Source of the DNA: Saccharopolyspora_D taberi
Lineage (GTDB): Bacteria; Actinomycetota; Actinomycetes; Mycobacteriales; Pseudonocardiaceae
Direction: 5' to 3'
Assembly (NCBI RefSeq): GCF_039534165.1
Contig: NZ_BAAAUX010000003.1
Coordinates: forward strand, 1-64,000
Length of the DNA stretch: 64,000 nucleotides
A program made the translations under genes and the position numbers. Below are positions 56,239 through 64,000 of this stretch, in pieces; within the stretch, counting starts at the first letter, position 1, and every line of letters starts with the position of its first letter. The notes under the pieces were generated by a model. It saw nothing but the letters and a program-made list of their open reading frames with translations. It searched no databases and had not been told where the DNA came from.

Positions 56239-57006
56239 ATGACGAAGGTGACTTCCCGGGACGGCACCACCATCGCCTACGAGCGGACCGGCAGCGGCCC
56301 CGCGCTGGTCCTGGTGGCGCCCGCACTGCAGAACCGCTCGGCCGCGGTCGTCCTGGCGGAGCTGCTGTCGGAGCGGTTCACCGTCTACAACTACGACCGC
56401 CGCGGCCGGGGCGAGAGCGGTGACACCGCGCCGTACGCGGTCGAGCGCGAGATCGAGGACCTGGACGCGGTGATCGCCGAAGCCGGCGGCTCCGCCTGCG
56501 TCTACGGCAGTTCCTCAGGTGCGGTCCTCGCCTTCCGCGCGGCGACGGCCGGATCGCGCATCACGCGACTGGCGATGTTCGAACCGCCGTTCGTCGGCAG
56601 CTCGTCGGGCATGGTGCGGCGCTACGCCGACCTGATCGAGGCCGGTGACCGCGAGGGCGCGCTGGAGCACCTGCACCGGGCGATCGGGGTGCCGGAGGGG
56701 ATCGTGCGCAGGCTGCCCGACTCGCCGACGTGGCCGGTGATGAAGGCGATGGCGCACACGATGCTCTACGACTTCGCGATCACCAGCGACGACGACGGCG
56801 CGGTCCCGGTGCAGCGGCTCGCCGCGATCATCACCCCGACCCTGGTGCTGGCCAGCGAGGGCAGCTCCGACCTGCTGCGCGACGCGGCCTCGGCGACCGC
56901 AGAAGCCCTGCCCGCCGGCACCTACCGCTGCCTGCCCGGCCAGTGGCACGGGGTGCCCGAGGAGGCGCTGGCCGCGGAGCTGGCGGACTTCTTCACCACG
57001 AGCTGA
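56239..57006 (+). CDS. Alpha/beta hydrolase
   Basis: 255 residues, ATG after GAGGAGGGG. The fold is shown by GTTIAYERTGSGPALVLV, YNYDRRGRGESGDTAPY, the nucleophile elbow VYGSSSGAVLAFRAA (Ser in GSSSG) and the terminal LPGQWHGVP with the catalytic His. It is an undefined esterase or peroxidase-like member. Its 3' end overlaps the convergent AraC-type gene by 14 bases. Confidence 0.85.
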   Translation: MTKVTSRDGTTIAYERTGSGPALVLVAPALQNRSAAVVLAELLSERFTVYNYDRRGRGESGDTAPYAVEREIEDLDAVIAEAGGSACVYGSSSGAVLAFRAATAGSRITRLAMFEPPFVGSSSGMVRRYADLIEAGDREGALEHLHRAIGVPEGIVRRLPDSPTWPVMKAMAHTMLYDFAITSDDDGAVPVQRLAAIITPTLVLASEGSSDLLRDAASATAEALPAGTYRCLPGQWHGVPEEALAAELADFFTTS

Positions 57007-57709
57007 GCAGGGCGGCGGGCGGCAGCCCGGCGAGCCTGCGGAACTCGCGGGTCATGTGCGCCTGGTCGGCGTAGCCCGCGGCGGCGGCGAGGTCGGCGAG
57101 GCCGCCTCCGGCGCCGAGCCGCAGCGCTCGCCGGAGGCGGAGCACGGCGGCGAGGGTTTTGGGGCCGTAGCCGACGGCGGCGGTGAAGCGGCGGCGGAGC
57201 TGCCGTTCGGAGAGGCCGAGCGCGTCCGCGAGGCCGGGGACCGGAGGCGGCCGGAGGCCGGCGAGGGCGGCGACCGCCGCGTCGATGGCGGGGTCGCGCG
57301 CGAAGCGCGGGAGCAGCCGGAGGGCGAGGTCTTCGAGGACCAGGGCGGACTCGGGCGCGGTGGTGGTGGCGTGGAGCCGGTCCAGCAGTCCGGTCGCGCG
57401 GGAGCCCCACACTTCGGGCAGCGGGACCTGGTCGTCGAGGAGTTCCGAGGTCGGTGTCGCGCCGAGCAGCAGGCCGGCCGCTCCCGGGCGCATCCGGACG
57501 CCGCCGGCCGCCGTGCCGGGTGGGAGGTCGACGAGCCGGGGCCCGCTGTCCGGGCCGGCCAGTTCCAGCCGCCCGCCGATCCAGATCAGGTCGACGCAGC
57601 CGTCCGGGATGATCCGCTGCTCGTGCCCGGAGGCGGACTCGTGGGTCCACACGCAGGTGACCGGACCCGCGAGCTCGGGTCGGGGAGCGCGTTCCTGGTA
57701 CCTGGCCAC
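56993..57709 (-). CDS. AraC-family transcriptional regulator
   Basis: 238 residues from GTG 57709; TTG 57739 would add 10. The N-terminal domain (IIPDGCVDLIWIGGRLEL, GVRMRPGAAGLLLG) belongs to the DUF6597-type regulators. The C-terminal AraC domain has ALGLSERQLRRRFTAAVGYGPK and AAAAGYADQAHMTREFRRLAG, the two helix-turn-helices. ACAATC upstream suggests a leaderless start. It is divergent from the TetR-carboxylesterase operon, 58 bases away, and could respond to the same substrate. Confidence 0.85.
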   Translation of the reverse strand: MARYQERAPRPELAGPVTCVWTHESASGHEQRIIPDGCVDLIWIGGRLELAGPDSGPRLVDLPPGTAAGGVRMRPGAAGLLLGATPTSELLDDQVPLPEVWGSRATGLLDRLHATTTAPESALVLEDLALRLLPRFARDPAIDAAVAALAGLRPPPVPGLADALGLSERQLRRRFTAAVGYGPKTLAAVLRLRRALRLGAGGGLADLAAAAGYADQAHMTREFRRLAGLPPAALLSSW

Positions 57710-57740
57710 AGCGGCGATTGTGCCCCATCGACGAGACAAG

Positions 57741-57778
57741 TTTGCTCAACTGTGCTAATTTTTGCTCATGCGAGCAAA
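57741..57778. promoter_or_regulatory. TetR operator overlapping its own start codon
   Basis: TTTGCTC at 57741, again at 57761, and GAGCAAA at 57772-57778. The last two form a perfect palindrome TTTGCTC-ATGC-GAGCAAA centred on the ATG of the TetR gene. CTAATT at 57755-57760 is a fair -10 for a leaderless mRNA. Repressor bound here would block both the promoter and translation start. Confidence 0.7.
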
Positions 57779-58358
57779 GTCGTTCACGGAGGAGCGCCGC
57801 CGGGCGCAGATCGTCGAGGCCGCGATCGACACGATCGCCGAGCTCGGCTACGCCCGGACCTCCTTCGGGCAGATCGCCAAGCGCGCCGGGCTGAGCAGCA
57901 CCGGGATGATCTCCTACCACTTCCGGAACAAGGCCGAGCTGATGAACCAGGTCGTCAGCGACGTCTACGCGGTGGCCACCGGGATCGTCGGCGCGCGGAT
58001 CGACGAGGCACCCACGCCGGGCGGGCAGCTCCGCGCGTTCATCGAGGCGAGCGTGCGCTTCTACCGCACGCACCACCGGCACATGCGCGCGCTGACCGAG
58101 ATCTGGCTGGCCGAGCGCTCGGAGGAGCGCGCGGTCCCGCACCAGCAGGAGCTCCAGGCGCTGCAAGGGATCTTCCGCGCGGGCCAGCGGTCCGGGGAGT
58201 TCCGCGACTTCTCGCCGGAGGTGATGGCCGTCGCCCTGCGCCACGCGCTCGACGGCGTCGCGCTGCACCTCGGTGCCGATCCCGACGCCGACCCGGACCG
58301 CTACGCCGACGAGCTCGTGACCCTGTTCGACCTGGCCACCAGGAAGGAACCGCGATGA
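57768..58358 (+). CDS. TetR/AcrR-family repressor
   Basis: 196 residues from ATG 57768 (TTG 57762 is in frame but weak). The DNA-binding domain is EERRRAQIVEAAIDTIAELG followed by SFGQIAKRAGLSSTGMISYH and FRNKAELM. The C-terminal ligand domain carries helix HMRALTEIWLAERSEERA. It is coupled to the carboxylesterase gene by ATGA (58355-58358), which is coupled in turn to a membrane protein. Autorepression is strongly suggested by the palindrome on its own start codon. Confidence 0.92.
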   Translation: MRAKSFTEERRRAQIVEAAIDTIAELGYARTSFGQIAKRAGLSSTGMISYHFRNKAELMNQVVSDVYAVATGIVGARIDEAPTPGGQLRAFIEASVRFYRTHHRHMRALTEIWLAERSEERAVPHQQELQALQGIFRAGQRSGEFRDFSPEVMAVALRHALDGVALHLGADPDADPDRYADELVTLFDLATRKEPR

Positions 58359-59839
58359 CTCCGGAGAGCATCGTGACCGTCGACTCCGGCCGCCTGCGCG
58401 GTCTGGTCCGCGACGACCACCGGCTGTTCCAGGGGATCCCCTACGCCGCGCCGCCGGTCGGCGAGCTGCGCTGGCGCTCCCCGCAACCGCCGCAGCCCTG
58501 GGCGGACGTCCGCGACGCCACCGAGCCGGGCAGCCCGTGCCCGCAGACGGCGCAGGTCTTCGCCGGCATCTCCAGCCTCGACGAGGACTGCCTCAGCCTG
58601 AACGTGACCACCCCGAACACCCCCGGCCGCAAGCCGGTCATGGTGTGGCTGCACGGAGGCGGCGGCGCCAACGGCGAGGGCGCGATCTTCGACGCGCGGC
58701 GGCTCGCCGTGCGCGAGGACGTCGTCGTGGTGACGCCGAACTCGCGGCTGGGCATCTTCGGCTACTTCGGCTGGCCCGGGCTGGAGGGTGGCGGCGGCTT
58801 CGGGCTGGAGGACCAGCAGGCCGCGCTGCGCTGGGTCCGGCGCAACATCGCCGCGTTCGGCGGAGATCCGTCCAACGTGACCTTGTTCGGCGAGTCCTAC
58901 GGCGGTTTCAACGTCTGCGCGCATCTCGTGTCGCCGTCGGCGGCGGGGCTGTTCGACCGCGCGATCGTGCAGAGCGGGTTCGCGCTCATGGACGCCCCGG
59001 CCAACACGTGGATGCCCGGTCAGCCCCCGATGCCGACGATGTGGACGTCCGCCGAGGAACTGCACGGGCTCGCCGAGCACGTCGTGGGCCAGGCCGGGTG
59101 GATCGACCCCGGTAGCGATCTGCCCGCGCTGGACCAGCTCCGCCGCGTCCCGGTCAGCGAACTCCTGGAGTACTCGGCGTACTTCAGCCGCCCCTCCTTC
59201 GGAAACGGGGTGCTCCCCGAACTGCCCGACGACGCGCTGCGGGCAGGTCGTTTCCACCGCGTGCCGATGATCGCGGGCGGTACCCGCGACGAAGCCCGCC
59301 TGTTCGTGGCGCTGTTCTTCGACGTCAACGCCGACAGCTACCGGCAGCTGCTCGCCGAGTCCTTCGGCGCCGATGCCGACCGGGTCGCCCTGGAGTACCC
59401 GCCGGGGGAGAACCCGGCACTGGCGTGGGCCGACATCACCGGCGACCGGGCCTGGGCGCTGTCCACATGGGACTTCGCGCACGCGCTCGCCCCGCGCGTT
59501 CCCACCTACTTCTACGAGTTCGCCGACCGCTCCGCCCCGCCGATCGTGCCGTTCCCGGAGGGCTTCCCGCCCGGCGCGCACCACTCCGCCGAAGTGGCCT
59601 ACCAGTTCGACCTGCGGGAACCGGCCGATCTCGACGCCGAGCAGTGGCGGCTCGCCGAAGCGATGAACGCCTACTGGGCCACGTTCGCGCGCACCGGCGA
59701 CCCGAACCGGCCGGACCTGCCGAGCTGGCCGCGCTTCGACCCCGCCGACCCGCACACCCAGCGGCTCGCGCCCGGCCGGATCGGCGGCACCGACTTCCCC
59801 GCCGGACACCGGCTCGCCTTCTGGGAGAAGCTGCGGTGA
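58355..59839 (+). CDS. Type-B carboxylesterase
   Basis: 494 residues from ATG 58355. Signatures: FQGIPYAAPPVGELRW, DEDCLSLNVTTP, WLHGGGGANGEG (oxyanion hole) and the nucleophile elbow LFGESYGGFNV. A Glu region and PGAHHSAEVAYQF with the catalytic His follow. There is no signal peptide. It cleaves carboxylic esters, perhaps xenobiotic ones that act as the TetR ligand. The same frame is open far upstream, but only as antisense of the AraC gene and other-frame TetR sequence. It overlaps the membrane protein gene by GTGA. Confidence 0.93.
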   Translation: MTPESIVTVDSGRLRGLVRDDHRLFQGIPYAAPPVGELRWRSPQPPQPWADVRDATEPGSPCPQTAQVFAGISSLDEDCLSLNVTTPNTPGRKPVMVWLHGGGGANGEGAIFDARRLAVREDVVVVTPNSRLGIFGYFGWPGLEGGGGFGLEDQQAALRWVRRNIAAFGGDPSNVTLFGESYGGFNVCAHLVSPSAAGLFDRAIVQSGFALMDAPANTWMPGQPPMPTMWTSAEELHGLAEHVVGQAGWIDPGSDLPALDQLRRVPVSELLEYSAYFSRPSFGNGVLPELPDDALRAGRFHRVPMIAGGTRDEARLFVALFFDVNADSYRQLLAESFGADADRVALEYPPGENPALAWADITGDRAWALSTWDFAHALAPRVPTYFYEFADRSAPPIVPFPEGFPPGAHHSAEVAYQFDLREPADLDAEQWRLAEAMNAYWATFARTGDPNRPDLPSWPRFDPADPHTQRLAPGRIGGTDFPAGHRLAFWEKLR

Positions 59840-60432
59840 TCCTCGCCCTGCTGCTCGACCTCGTCCTGCCGGTCGCGGTCTACTACGGGCTGCGGTCGGC
59901 GGGCGTCGGGGAGGTCCCGGCGCTGGTCACCAGCGCGGTCGTGCCCGTCGTGCGCATCGCCCACGAGCTCCTGGTCCACCGCCGGGCCGACCCGCTCGCG
60001 GTGTTCGCGCTGGTCATGATCGCGGTGAGCCTGCTGCTGTCCTACGTCGGGGGCAGTCCCCGGACCCTGCTGGCCAGGGACGGCTGGCTGATGGCGGCGT
60101 GCGGGGTCGCGGTCCTCGCGACGCTGCGGCGCAGGCCGGTCGTGTTCACCCTCGGCCGGATGCTGGTCGCCCGCGCCGGGCACGGCGTCGAGGACTGGGA
60201 CCGCAGGTGGTCCGGGTCCGCGCCGTTCCGCCGGGTCTGGCGGGTCCTGACCGCGGCGTGGGGGATCGCGCTGCTCGGCGCGGCGGCGGTGAAGGTCCTG
60301 ATGGCCTACTCGCTGCCGGTCGACGTCGTGCCCGCGCTGACCACCGCGATGTGGCTGGCCGTGGTGGTGCTGCTCAACGTCGCCAGCCGGCTCTACCTGC
60401 GGCTGCCCCGGATCAGGCGGATCGTGGGCTGA
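59836..60432 (+). CDS. VC0807-family membrane protein
   Basis: 198 residues, GTG in the GTGA overlap with the carboxylesterase. About six hydrophobic helices (residues 2-15, 22-40, 52-67, 83-97, 137-155, 170-190). VYYGLRSAGVGEVPAL, then AVVPVVRIAHEL and RRPVVFTLGRMLV, are typical of the VC0807 group, whose function is unknown. It is the third gene of the TetR operon. Its 3' end overlaps the convergent glycosyltransferase gene by 20 bases. Confidence 0.82.
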   Translation: MILALLLDLVLPVAVYYGLRSAGVGEVPALVTSAVVPVVRIAHELLVHRRADPLAVFALVMIAVSLLLSYVGGSPRTLLARDGWLMAACGVAVLATLRRRPVVFTLGRMLVARAGHGVEDWDRRWSGSAPFRRVWRVLTAAWGIALLGAAAVKVLMAYSLPVDVVPALTTAMWLAVVVLLNVASRLYLRLPRIRRIVG

Positions 60433-61378
60433 CCTCGTCGGCGGTGCTGCCTGCCACCAGCACGGTGATGTCCCGGTCGCGGCCGGTGCGGTGCAGCACC
60501 AGCTCGGCCAGCAGCCCCACCGACACCATCTGCACCGCGAAGATCTCCAGGAGCATCCCCAGCGTCAGCAGCGGCCGGGTGCCGATCGACTGCTCGGTGA
60601 ACACCCACACGCCGGTGAGGTACAGCAGGATCAGCGTGCCGATGGTGCCCGAGAGCAGGCCCAGCCCGCCGAACAGGTGCGCGGGCCTGCGGCCGTAGCG
60701 GGTCAGGGTGACGACGGTCAGCAGGTCCAGCGCGCCGCGCACGTACCGCTCGAAGCCGTACTTCGACTTCCCGTGCAGGCGGGGCCGGTGGTTGACCGCC
60801 AGCTCGCGGACCTGGTAGCCGAGCTGGTGGGCCAGCGCCGGGATGTAGCGGTGCAGCTCCCCGTACAGCGGCACCCGCCGGTAGACCTCGGTGCGGGCGG
60901 CCTTGAGCCCGCAGTTGTGGTCCGCCAGCCGCAGCCCGGTGATCAGCCCGGTCATCCGGTTGAACAGCTTCGACGGCAGCCGCTTGCCCAGCGGGTCCTT
61001 GCGGTCGGCCTTGTGCCCGCTGACCAGGTCGGCCCCGTCGTCGAGCTGGTCGAGCAGCCGCGGGATCTCGGCCGGGTCGTCCTGCAGGTCGGCGTCGATG
61101 GTCACCAGCAGCTCGCCGCGCACCTCGGCCACCCCGGCGGCCAGCGCGGCGGCCTTGCCGAAGTTGCGGCGCAACCGGATGCCGCGGAAGCGGGGGTCGG
61201 CGGCGGCCTGCTCGGTGATCACCCGCCAGCTGTCGTCGGTGCTGCCGTCGTCGACCACCACCAGCTCCCAGCCGCGGTGCTGGGACTGCATGGCCGCGCG
61301 GATCTCGGTGAACAGCCTGGGCAGGCTCTCGGCCTCGTTCTTGGCCGGGGCCAGCAACGAGACGACGGGTCCGTTCAT
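60413..61378 (-). CDS. GT2 glycosyltransferase (DPM1/GtrB-like) with two membrane helices
   Basis: 321 residues from ATG 61378. The GT-A fold shows VSLLAPAKNEAESLPRLF, VVVDDGSTDDSW and the metal-binding DADLQDDPAEI. LADHNCGLKAARTEVYR and HRPRLHGKSKYGFERY are typical of polyprenyl-phosphate glycosyltransferases. Two C-terminal hydrophobic helices (about 235-255 and 268-292) resemble GtrB. It would move a sugar from a nucleotide donor to undecaprenyl or decaprenyl phosphate. The start overlaps the stop of the upstream membrane protein gene (ATGA), which suggests that the pair works together on a lipid-linked sugar. Confidence 0.9.
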   Translation of the reverse strand: MNGPVVSLLAPAKNEAESLPRLFTEIRAAMQSQHRGWELVVVDDGSTDDSWRVITEQAAADPRFRGIRLRRNFGKAAALAAGVAEVRGELLVTIDADLQDDPAEIPRLLDQLDDGADLVSGHKADRKDPLGKRLPSKLFNRMTGLITGLRLADHNCGLKAARTEVYRRVPLYGELHRYIPALAHQLGYQVRELAVNHRPRLHGKSKYGFERYVRGALDLLTVVTLTRYGRRPAHLFGGLGLLSGTIGTLILLYLTGVWVFTEQSIGTRPLLTLGMLLEIFAVQMVSVGLLAELVLHRTGRDRDITVLVAGSTADEVSPRSA

Positions 61379-63075
61379 GATCGTTGCGGGCTTTCCGTGA
61401 GGGGCCGGATCCACCAGCCGTCGGGGAACTGGAAGGCGACCCGCAGCGGGCCGAGCTGGGCCGGGGCGACCGCCCGGAAGCCGAGCCCGATCTCGATGCC
61501 GATCGTCTGCGACTCGGCGTCGGCGCGCGGGATGCCGACCACGCCGCCGCCGACCACGGTGCCGGTCCGGTCCAGCACCGCCACGCACCGCGCCCGCTCG
61601 ATCCCGGAGATCGCCCAGCCCTTGAGCATCCGCGCGCCGCCGGTGAGCTGGTCGGTCTCGACGTTGAGGATCACGTCCCGGCCGTCCCTGCCCGGTTCGC
61701 GGAAGCTGCCGATGCTCGGCGTCCGCCAGGTCGAGGTGTCCACCCGGGAACCGATGTTCACGCCGTCGCAGCCCAGGGAGAACTCGGGGGAGAACGGGTA
61801 GTGGCCCAGCGCCCGGAGCCGGGGCAGCAGCCGGTCCGGTTCGGGGAACCGGTCGGTGAAGGCGTCCGGGTGGCCGATGCGGGCGGCCACGGCGAGCAGG
61901 TTCTGGTTGGGCACGTCGTCGCGGACGGCCTGCGCCATCGGCGCGCCGAGCGCCACCGTGGCCAGCACCGTGCCGAACACCGCGACCCGCCGAAGGGCCG
62001 GCCAGCGGCCCCACGCCACGACGATCACCAGGAACGCGATCCACAGCGCGGCGGTCATGCTGTTGTACCGGCTCTGCAACCCGGCCGACTCGCCGAACGC
62101 GGCACGCGAACCGGAGATCATCACCGCGCAGCCGACCGCGTACACCGCCAGGCCCCACCACGCCGCGCTGCTCTCCCGGTGTTCCTGGGCGACCCGCGCG
62201 TGCATCGCCAGCACCGCGAGCCCGGCCACCCCGGCGATCACCGCGACCGCCGGTTCGGTGCCGGTCCACACCATGCCGAGCATGCTCAGCCCGGCCAGCA
62301 GCGCCTGGGCCGGGTCGTCGGTCGGCGACCCGCCGCCACCGCCCTGCGGTCCGCGCAGCACCAGCCACGCCGCGACGACCACGACCCCCACGGCCATCGG
62401 CGTGATCACCCGGCTCCTGCGCTCCCCGCGCAGCCACGCCATCAGGGCCAGCGCCGGCCACACCGCGAACGACGTGCCGTAGCTGATCGAAGCCAGCAGT
62501 CCCGCGACGACCGCCAGGCTCAACCACCCGCGCTGCATCGCCAGCAGCGCGGCGAGCACGAGCATCAGCGCCAGGATCCAGGACGCGCCGCTCATGGAGC
62601 GCACGTAGTTGTGGATGCCGTGCGGGTTGAACACCAGGGTCGAGGTGGCCACCACCAGCCCGGCCCGCTGCCAGCGGCCCAGCGAGCGGGGCAGCATCGC
62701 CCACACCAGCAGCACGGACGCGACGCCGAAGGCGACGATCAGCAGTCCCAGCGGCTGGTTGAGCCCGTTGCCGTAGCGGGCGCTGAGCCAGAACAGCAGG
62801 CTCGGCAGCACGAACGGGTGCTCGTTGCGGAACCCGAACAGGGCCTCCGGGCGCAGCGTCCCGTCGTCGTTGGTCAGGTCGAGCAGGACCCACCAGTAGT
62901 CGAAGAAGTGCATCTGCGGGTACCGCAGCACCTCGCGCAGCATCATCAGCGGGGGCACCGCGGCGAGCAGCCCGAGGAGCACCGGTCCGGCCCGCCCAAT
63001 GCGCAGTCGCTCGAACCTCGATCCGGATGCGGTCGTCTCCTGCCGCGCCGCGACGTCCGATGCGATGTCGGTCAC
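61375..63075 (-). CDS. Polytopic membrane protein, possible GT-C-type partner of the GT2
   Basis: 566 residues from GTG 63075. About ten hydrophobic helices fill residues 30-420, starting VLLGLLAAVPPLMML. A large first loop contains HFFDYWWVLLDLTNDD and RNEHPFVLPSLLFW, where acidic and His residues occur as in GT-C polyprenyl-linked transferases. The last 140 residues are soluble and beta-rich (WRTPSIGSFREPGRDG onward). No family is certain. The coupling to a GtrB-like GT2 supports a role as flippase or as the enzyme that uses the lipid-linked sugar. Confidence 0.75.
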   Translation of the reverse strand: MTDIASDVAARQETTASGSRFERLRIGRAGPVLLGLLAAVPPLMMLREVLRYPQMHFFDYWWVLLDLTNDDGTLRPEALFGFRNEHPFVLPSLLFWLSARYGNGLNQPLGLLIVAFGVASVLLVWAMLPRSLGRWQRAGLVVATSTLVFNPHGIHNYVRSMSGASWILALMLVLAALLAMQRGWLSLAVVAGLLASISYGTSFAVWPALALMAWLRGERRSRVITPMAVGVVVVAAWLVLRGPQGGGGGSPTDDPAQALLAGLSMLGMVWTGTEPAVAVIAGVAGLAVLAMHARVAQEHRESSAAWWGLAVYAVGCAVMISGSRAAFGESAGLQSRYNSMTAALWIAFLVIVVAWGRWPALRRVAVFGTVLATVALGAPMAQAVRDDVPNQNLLAVAARIGHPDAFTDRFPEPDRLLPRLRALGHYPFSPEFSLGCDGVNIGSRVDTSTWRTPSIGSFREPGRDGRDVILNVETDQLTGGARMLKGWAISGIERARCVAVLDRTGTVVGGGVVGIPRADAESQTIGIEIGLGFRAVAPAQLGPLRVAFQFPDGWWIRPLTESPQRS

Positions 63076-63236
63076 GCTCTGTTCCCCATGCTTCTCGGAT
63101 TTCCCCGTGTCCGTGGTGGCCGGGGGCCCGCGTCGAGTCGCGATCGCCCACCGGCGGCGACTCACAGTAGCAAGGGTGGGTAGGTGCCGATCGGTCTCGA
63201 CGACCGATTGGCGAAAGATTTCCACAGTCGATCTCC

Positions 63237-63257
63237 GGGCGGTCGATTTGACCGCCC
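63237..63257. promoter_or_regulatory. Perfect palindrome overlapping the rplU -35 element
   Basis: GGGCGGTC-GATTT-GACCGCCC has eight-base arms and covers the TTGACC -35 box. A protein bound here would control the ribosomal protein operon; it could also form a small hairpin in transcripts entering from the other side. Confidence 0.5.
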
Positions 63258-63277
63258 GAACCGGCCGAACGTAGCCT
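63248..63277 (+). promoter_or_regulatory. SigA-type promoter of rplU-rpmA
   Basis: TTGACC, 18 bases, then TAGCCT. It is the best housekeeping-type promoter in the window, with the -35 box inside a palindrome. Transcription would start near 63284, leaving a leader of about 330 bases before rplU. Confidence 0.55.
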
Positions 63278-63612
63278 TCCCCGGCCCGTCGCCGACGGGC
63301 ATCGCCCCCGCGCAGCGCGGGAATCATCCATCACCGCCCGGCGCGGAGCCCGATCCGCCGGTCTGTATGATGGGTGGGAACTTCTCGCCGCCCGAGGCAG
63401 GCTGTCATGGCTTGACTTGGTTCGGTGAGAGCAAACGCCCTGCTCAGCCGCGGACGACCTCGGTCGGAAGCGGCCCGCCCACGAGAGACCTCAGCTGGGG
63501 GACCGGGCGACGAAGCGGGAACCCACCGAGATCCGGCGCGCCGGACGGCAGGAACCGGCCTCGTCGGCGAGGGCGTCAACAGCGAAACCGAGCAGCAGGA
63601 GACTTCCGACTC

Positions 63613-63921
63613 ATGTACGCGATCGTCAAGACCGGCGGCAAGCAGTACAAGGTGGCTGTCGGGGATGTCGTCGAGGTCGAGAAGCTCGAAGGCGAGCCGG
63701 GCTCCGAGGTCACCTTCCCGGCGCTTCTGCTCGTCGATGGCTCCGATGTCACCGCCGACGCCGACGCACTGGCCAAGGTCTCGGTGACCGGGAAGCTGGT
63801 CGAGCAGACCAAGGGCCCCAAGATCCGTATCCACAAGTTCAAGAACAAGACCGGCTACCACAAGCGGCAGGGTCACCGGCAGAAGCTGACCCGCGTCGAG
63901 GTCACCGGCATCACCAAGTGA
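63613..63921 (+). CDS. rplU: 50S ribosomal protein L21
   Basis: 102 residues from ATG 63613, with AGGAGA upstream. The family is fixed by MYAIVKTGGKQYKVAVGD at the start and the basic C-terminal IHKFKNKTGYHKRQGHRQ. It binds 23S rRNA together with L20. Its length is normal. rpmA (L27) starts 15 bases after the stop, and RNase E lies upstream in the conserved order, here separated by eight accessory genes. Confidence 0.97.
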   Translation: MYAIVKTGGKQYKVAVGDVVEVEKLEGEPGSEVTFPALLLVDGSDVTADADALAKVSVTGKLVEQTKGPKIRIHKFKNKTGYHKRQGHRQKLTRVEVTGITK

Positions 63922-63935
63922 GGACCTGACTAGTC

Positions 63936-64000
63936 ATGGCACACAAGAAGGGCGCATCCAGCTCTCGGAACGGCCGCGACTCGAACCCGAAGTACCTCGG
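63936..64000 (+). CDS. rpmA: 50S ribosomal protein L27 (partial, cut by the right edge)
   Basis: The first 21 codons are visible: MAHKKGASSSRNGRDSNPKY and one more residue. They match the invariant L27 start. There is no N-terminal extension needing cleavage of the Firmicutes type. It is cotranscribed with rplU (15-base gap, AGGAC upstream). Obg would be expected next. Confidence 0.95.
   Translation, partial: MAHKKGASSSRNGRDSNPKYL

Larger units (their letters stand above)
63076..63612 (+). other. Long intergenic region with the rplU promoter and 5' leader
   Basis: 537 bases without a gene that I can support. The first 160 bases should hold the promoter of the divergent membrane protein gene. 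After the rplU promoter (63248-63277) about 335 bases of leader remain before rplU. They contain several short frames but none with ribosome-binding sites and protein-like sequence. A TATGAT at 63366 could be a second, weaker -10. Confidence 0.6.

Overview
The window is chromosomal DNA of a very GC-rich, Gram-positive actinomycete. The supporting signs are about 70-75% G+C by eye, frequent GTG/TTG starts, ATGA/GTGA-coupled operons, a clpP1-clpP2 pair, an RNase E with an IF2-like N-terminus next to rplU-rpmA, WXG100-type secretion genes, a SigA-type leaderless valS, and an Eis-type acetyltransferase. The gene order (tig-clpP1-clpP2-clpX ... valS-folC-ndk ... radical SAM-DUF2344-rne-rplU-rpmA) is that of the conserved core of Pseudonocardiales. 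A Saccharopolyspora-like genus is my inference, not a demonstrated identification. The sequence is draft quality: a run of 58 Ns lies at 31443-31500.

Layout. 1-3251: a type VII-like secretion cassette (YbaB-like protein, WXG100 protein, and a large WXG/Gly-Ser-rich protein that runs off the left edge). 3408-10562: small metabolic and repair genes (MBL hydrolase, ComB-like protein, rpiB, Nei, Eis-like GNAT and others) and two tRNAs (Gly-UCC, Pro-UGG). 10757-15170: protein folding and turnover block tig, clpP1, clpP2, clpX, with a possible ClgR site. 15201-17694: three alpha/beta hydrolases, two of them Tat-exported paralogues. 17770-20250: fdhD divergent from an oxalate/formate-type transporter with its 35-residue small subunit. 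20353-24203: DUF1963 protein and a giant membrane M48 protease. 24260-27950: LysR regulator, SxxK serine hydrolase and two tandem class A beta-lactamase lipoproteins.

27947-34900 is the accessory part. It holds a decayed TetR/partner pair left by a deletion, a LysR-PRISE reductase-SDR cluster, the assembly gap, and a compositionally distinct (about 60% G+C) two-gene unit. That unit encodes a DprA/Smf-like protein and a ComF-like zinc-ribbon phosphoribosyltransferase, and it is the best candidate here for an undescribed system. An HxlR regulator divergent from an imine reductase follows. 35000-38731: a DUF6777-like exported protein and a YdeP-type molybdopterin oxidoreductase that would need FdhD.

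38853-63921 returns to core genes: valS, folC, DUF4233, ndk, the radical SAM/DUF2344 pair split by an S8 protease, rne, rplU and rpmA. Interspersed are accessory enzymes, a leaderless autoregulated TetR-carboxylesterase operon, and a GT2 glycosyltransferase/membrane-protein operon.

Recurring small-scale patterns not explained by genes: (i) short tandem arrays with a 17-20 bp period that abut gene ends and contain the gene's own start or stop codon; (ii) a dispersed palindrome GTCCA-N3-TGGAC; (iii) convergent genes that share one CTAG as both stop codons.
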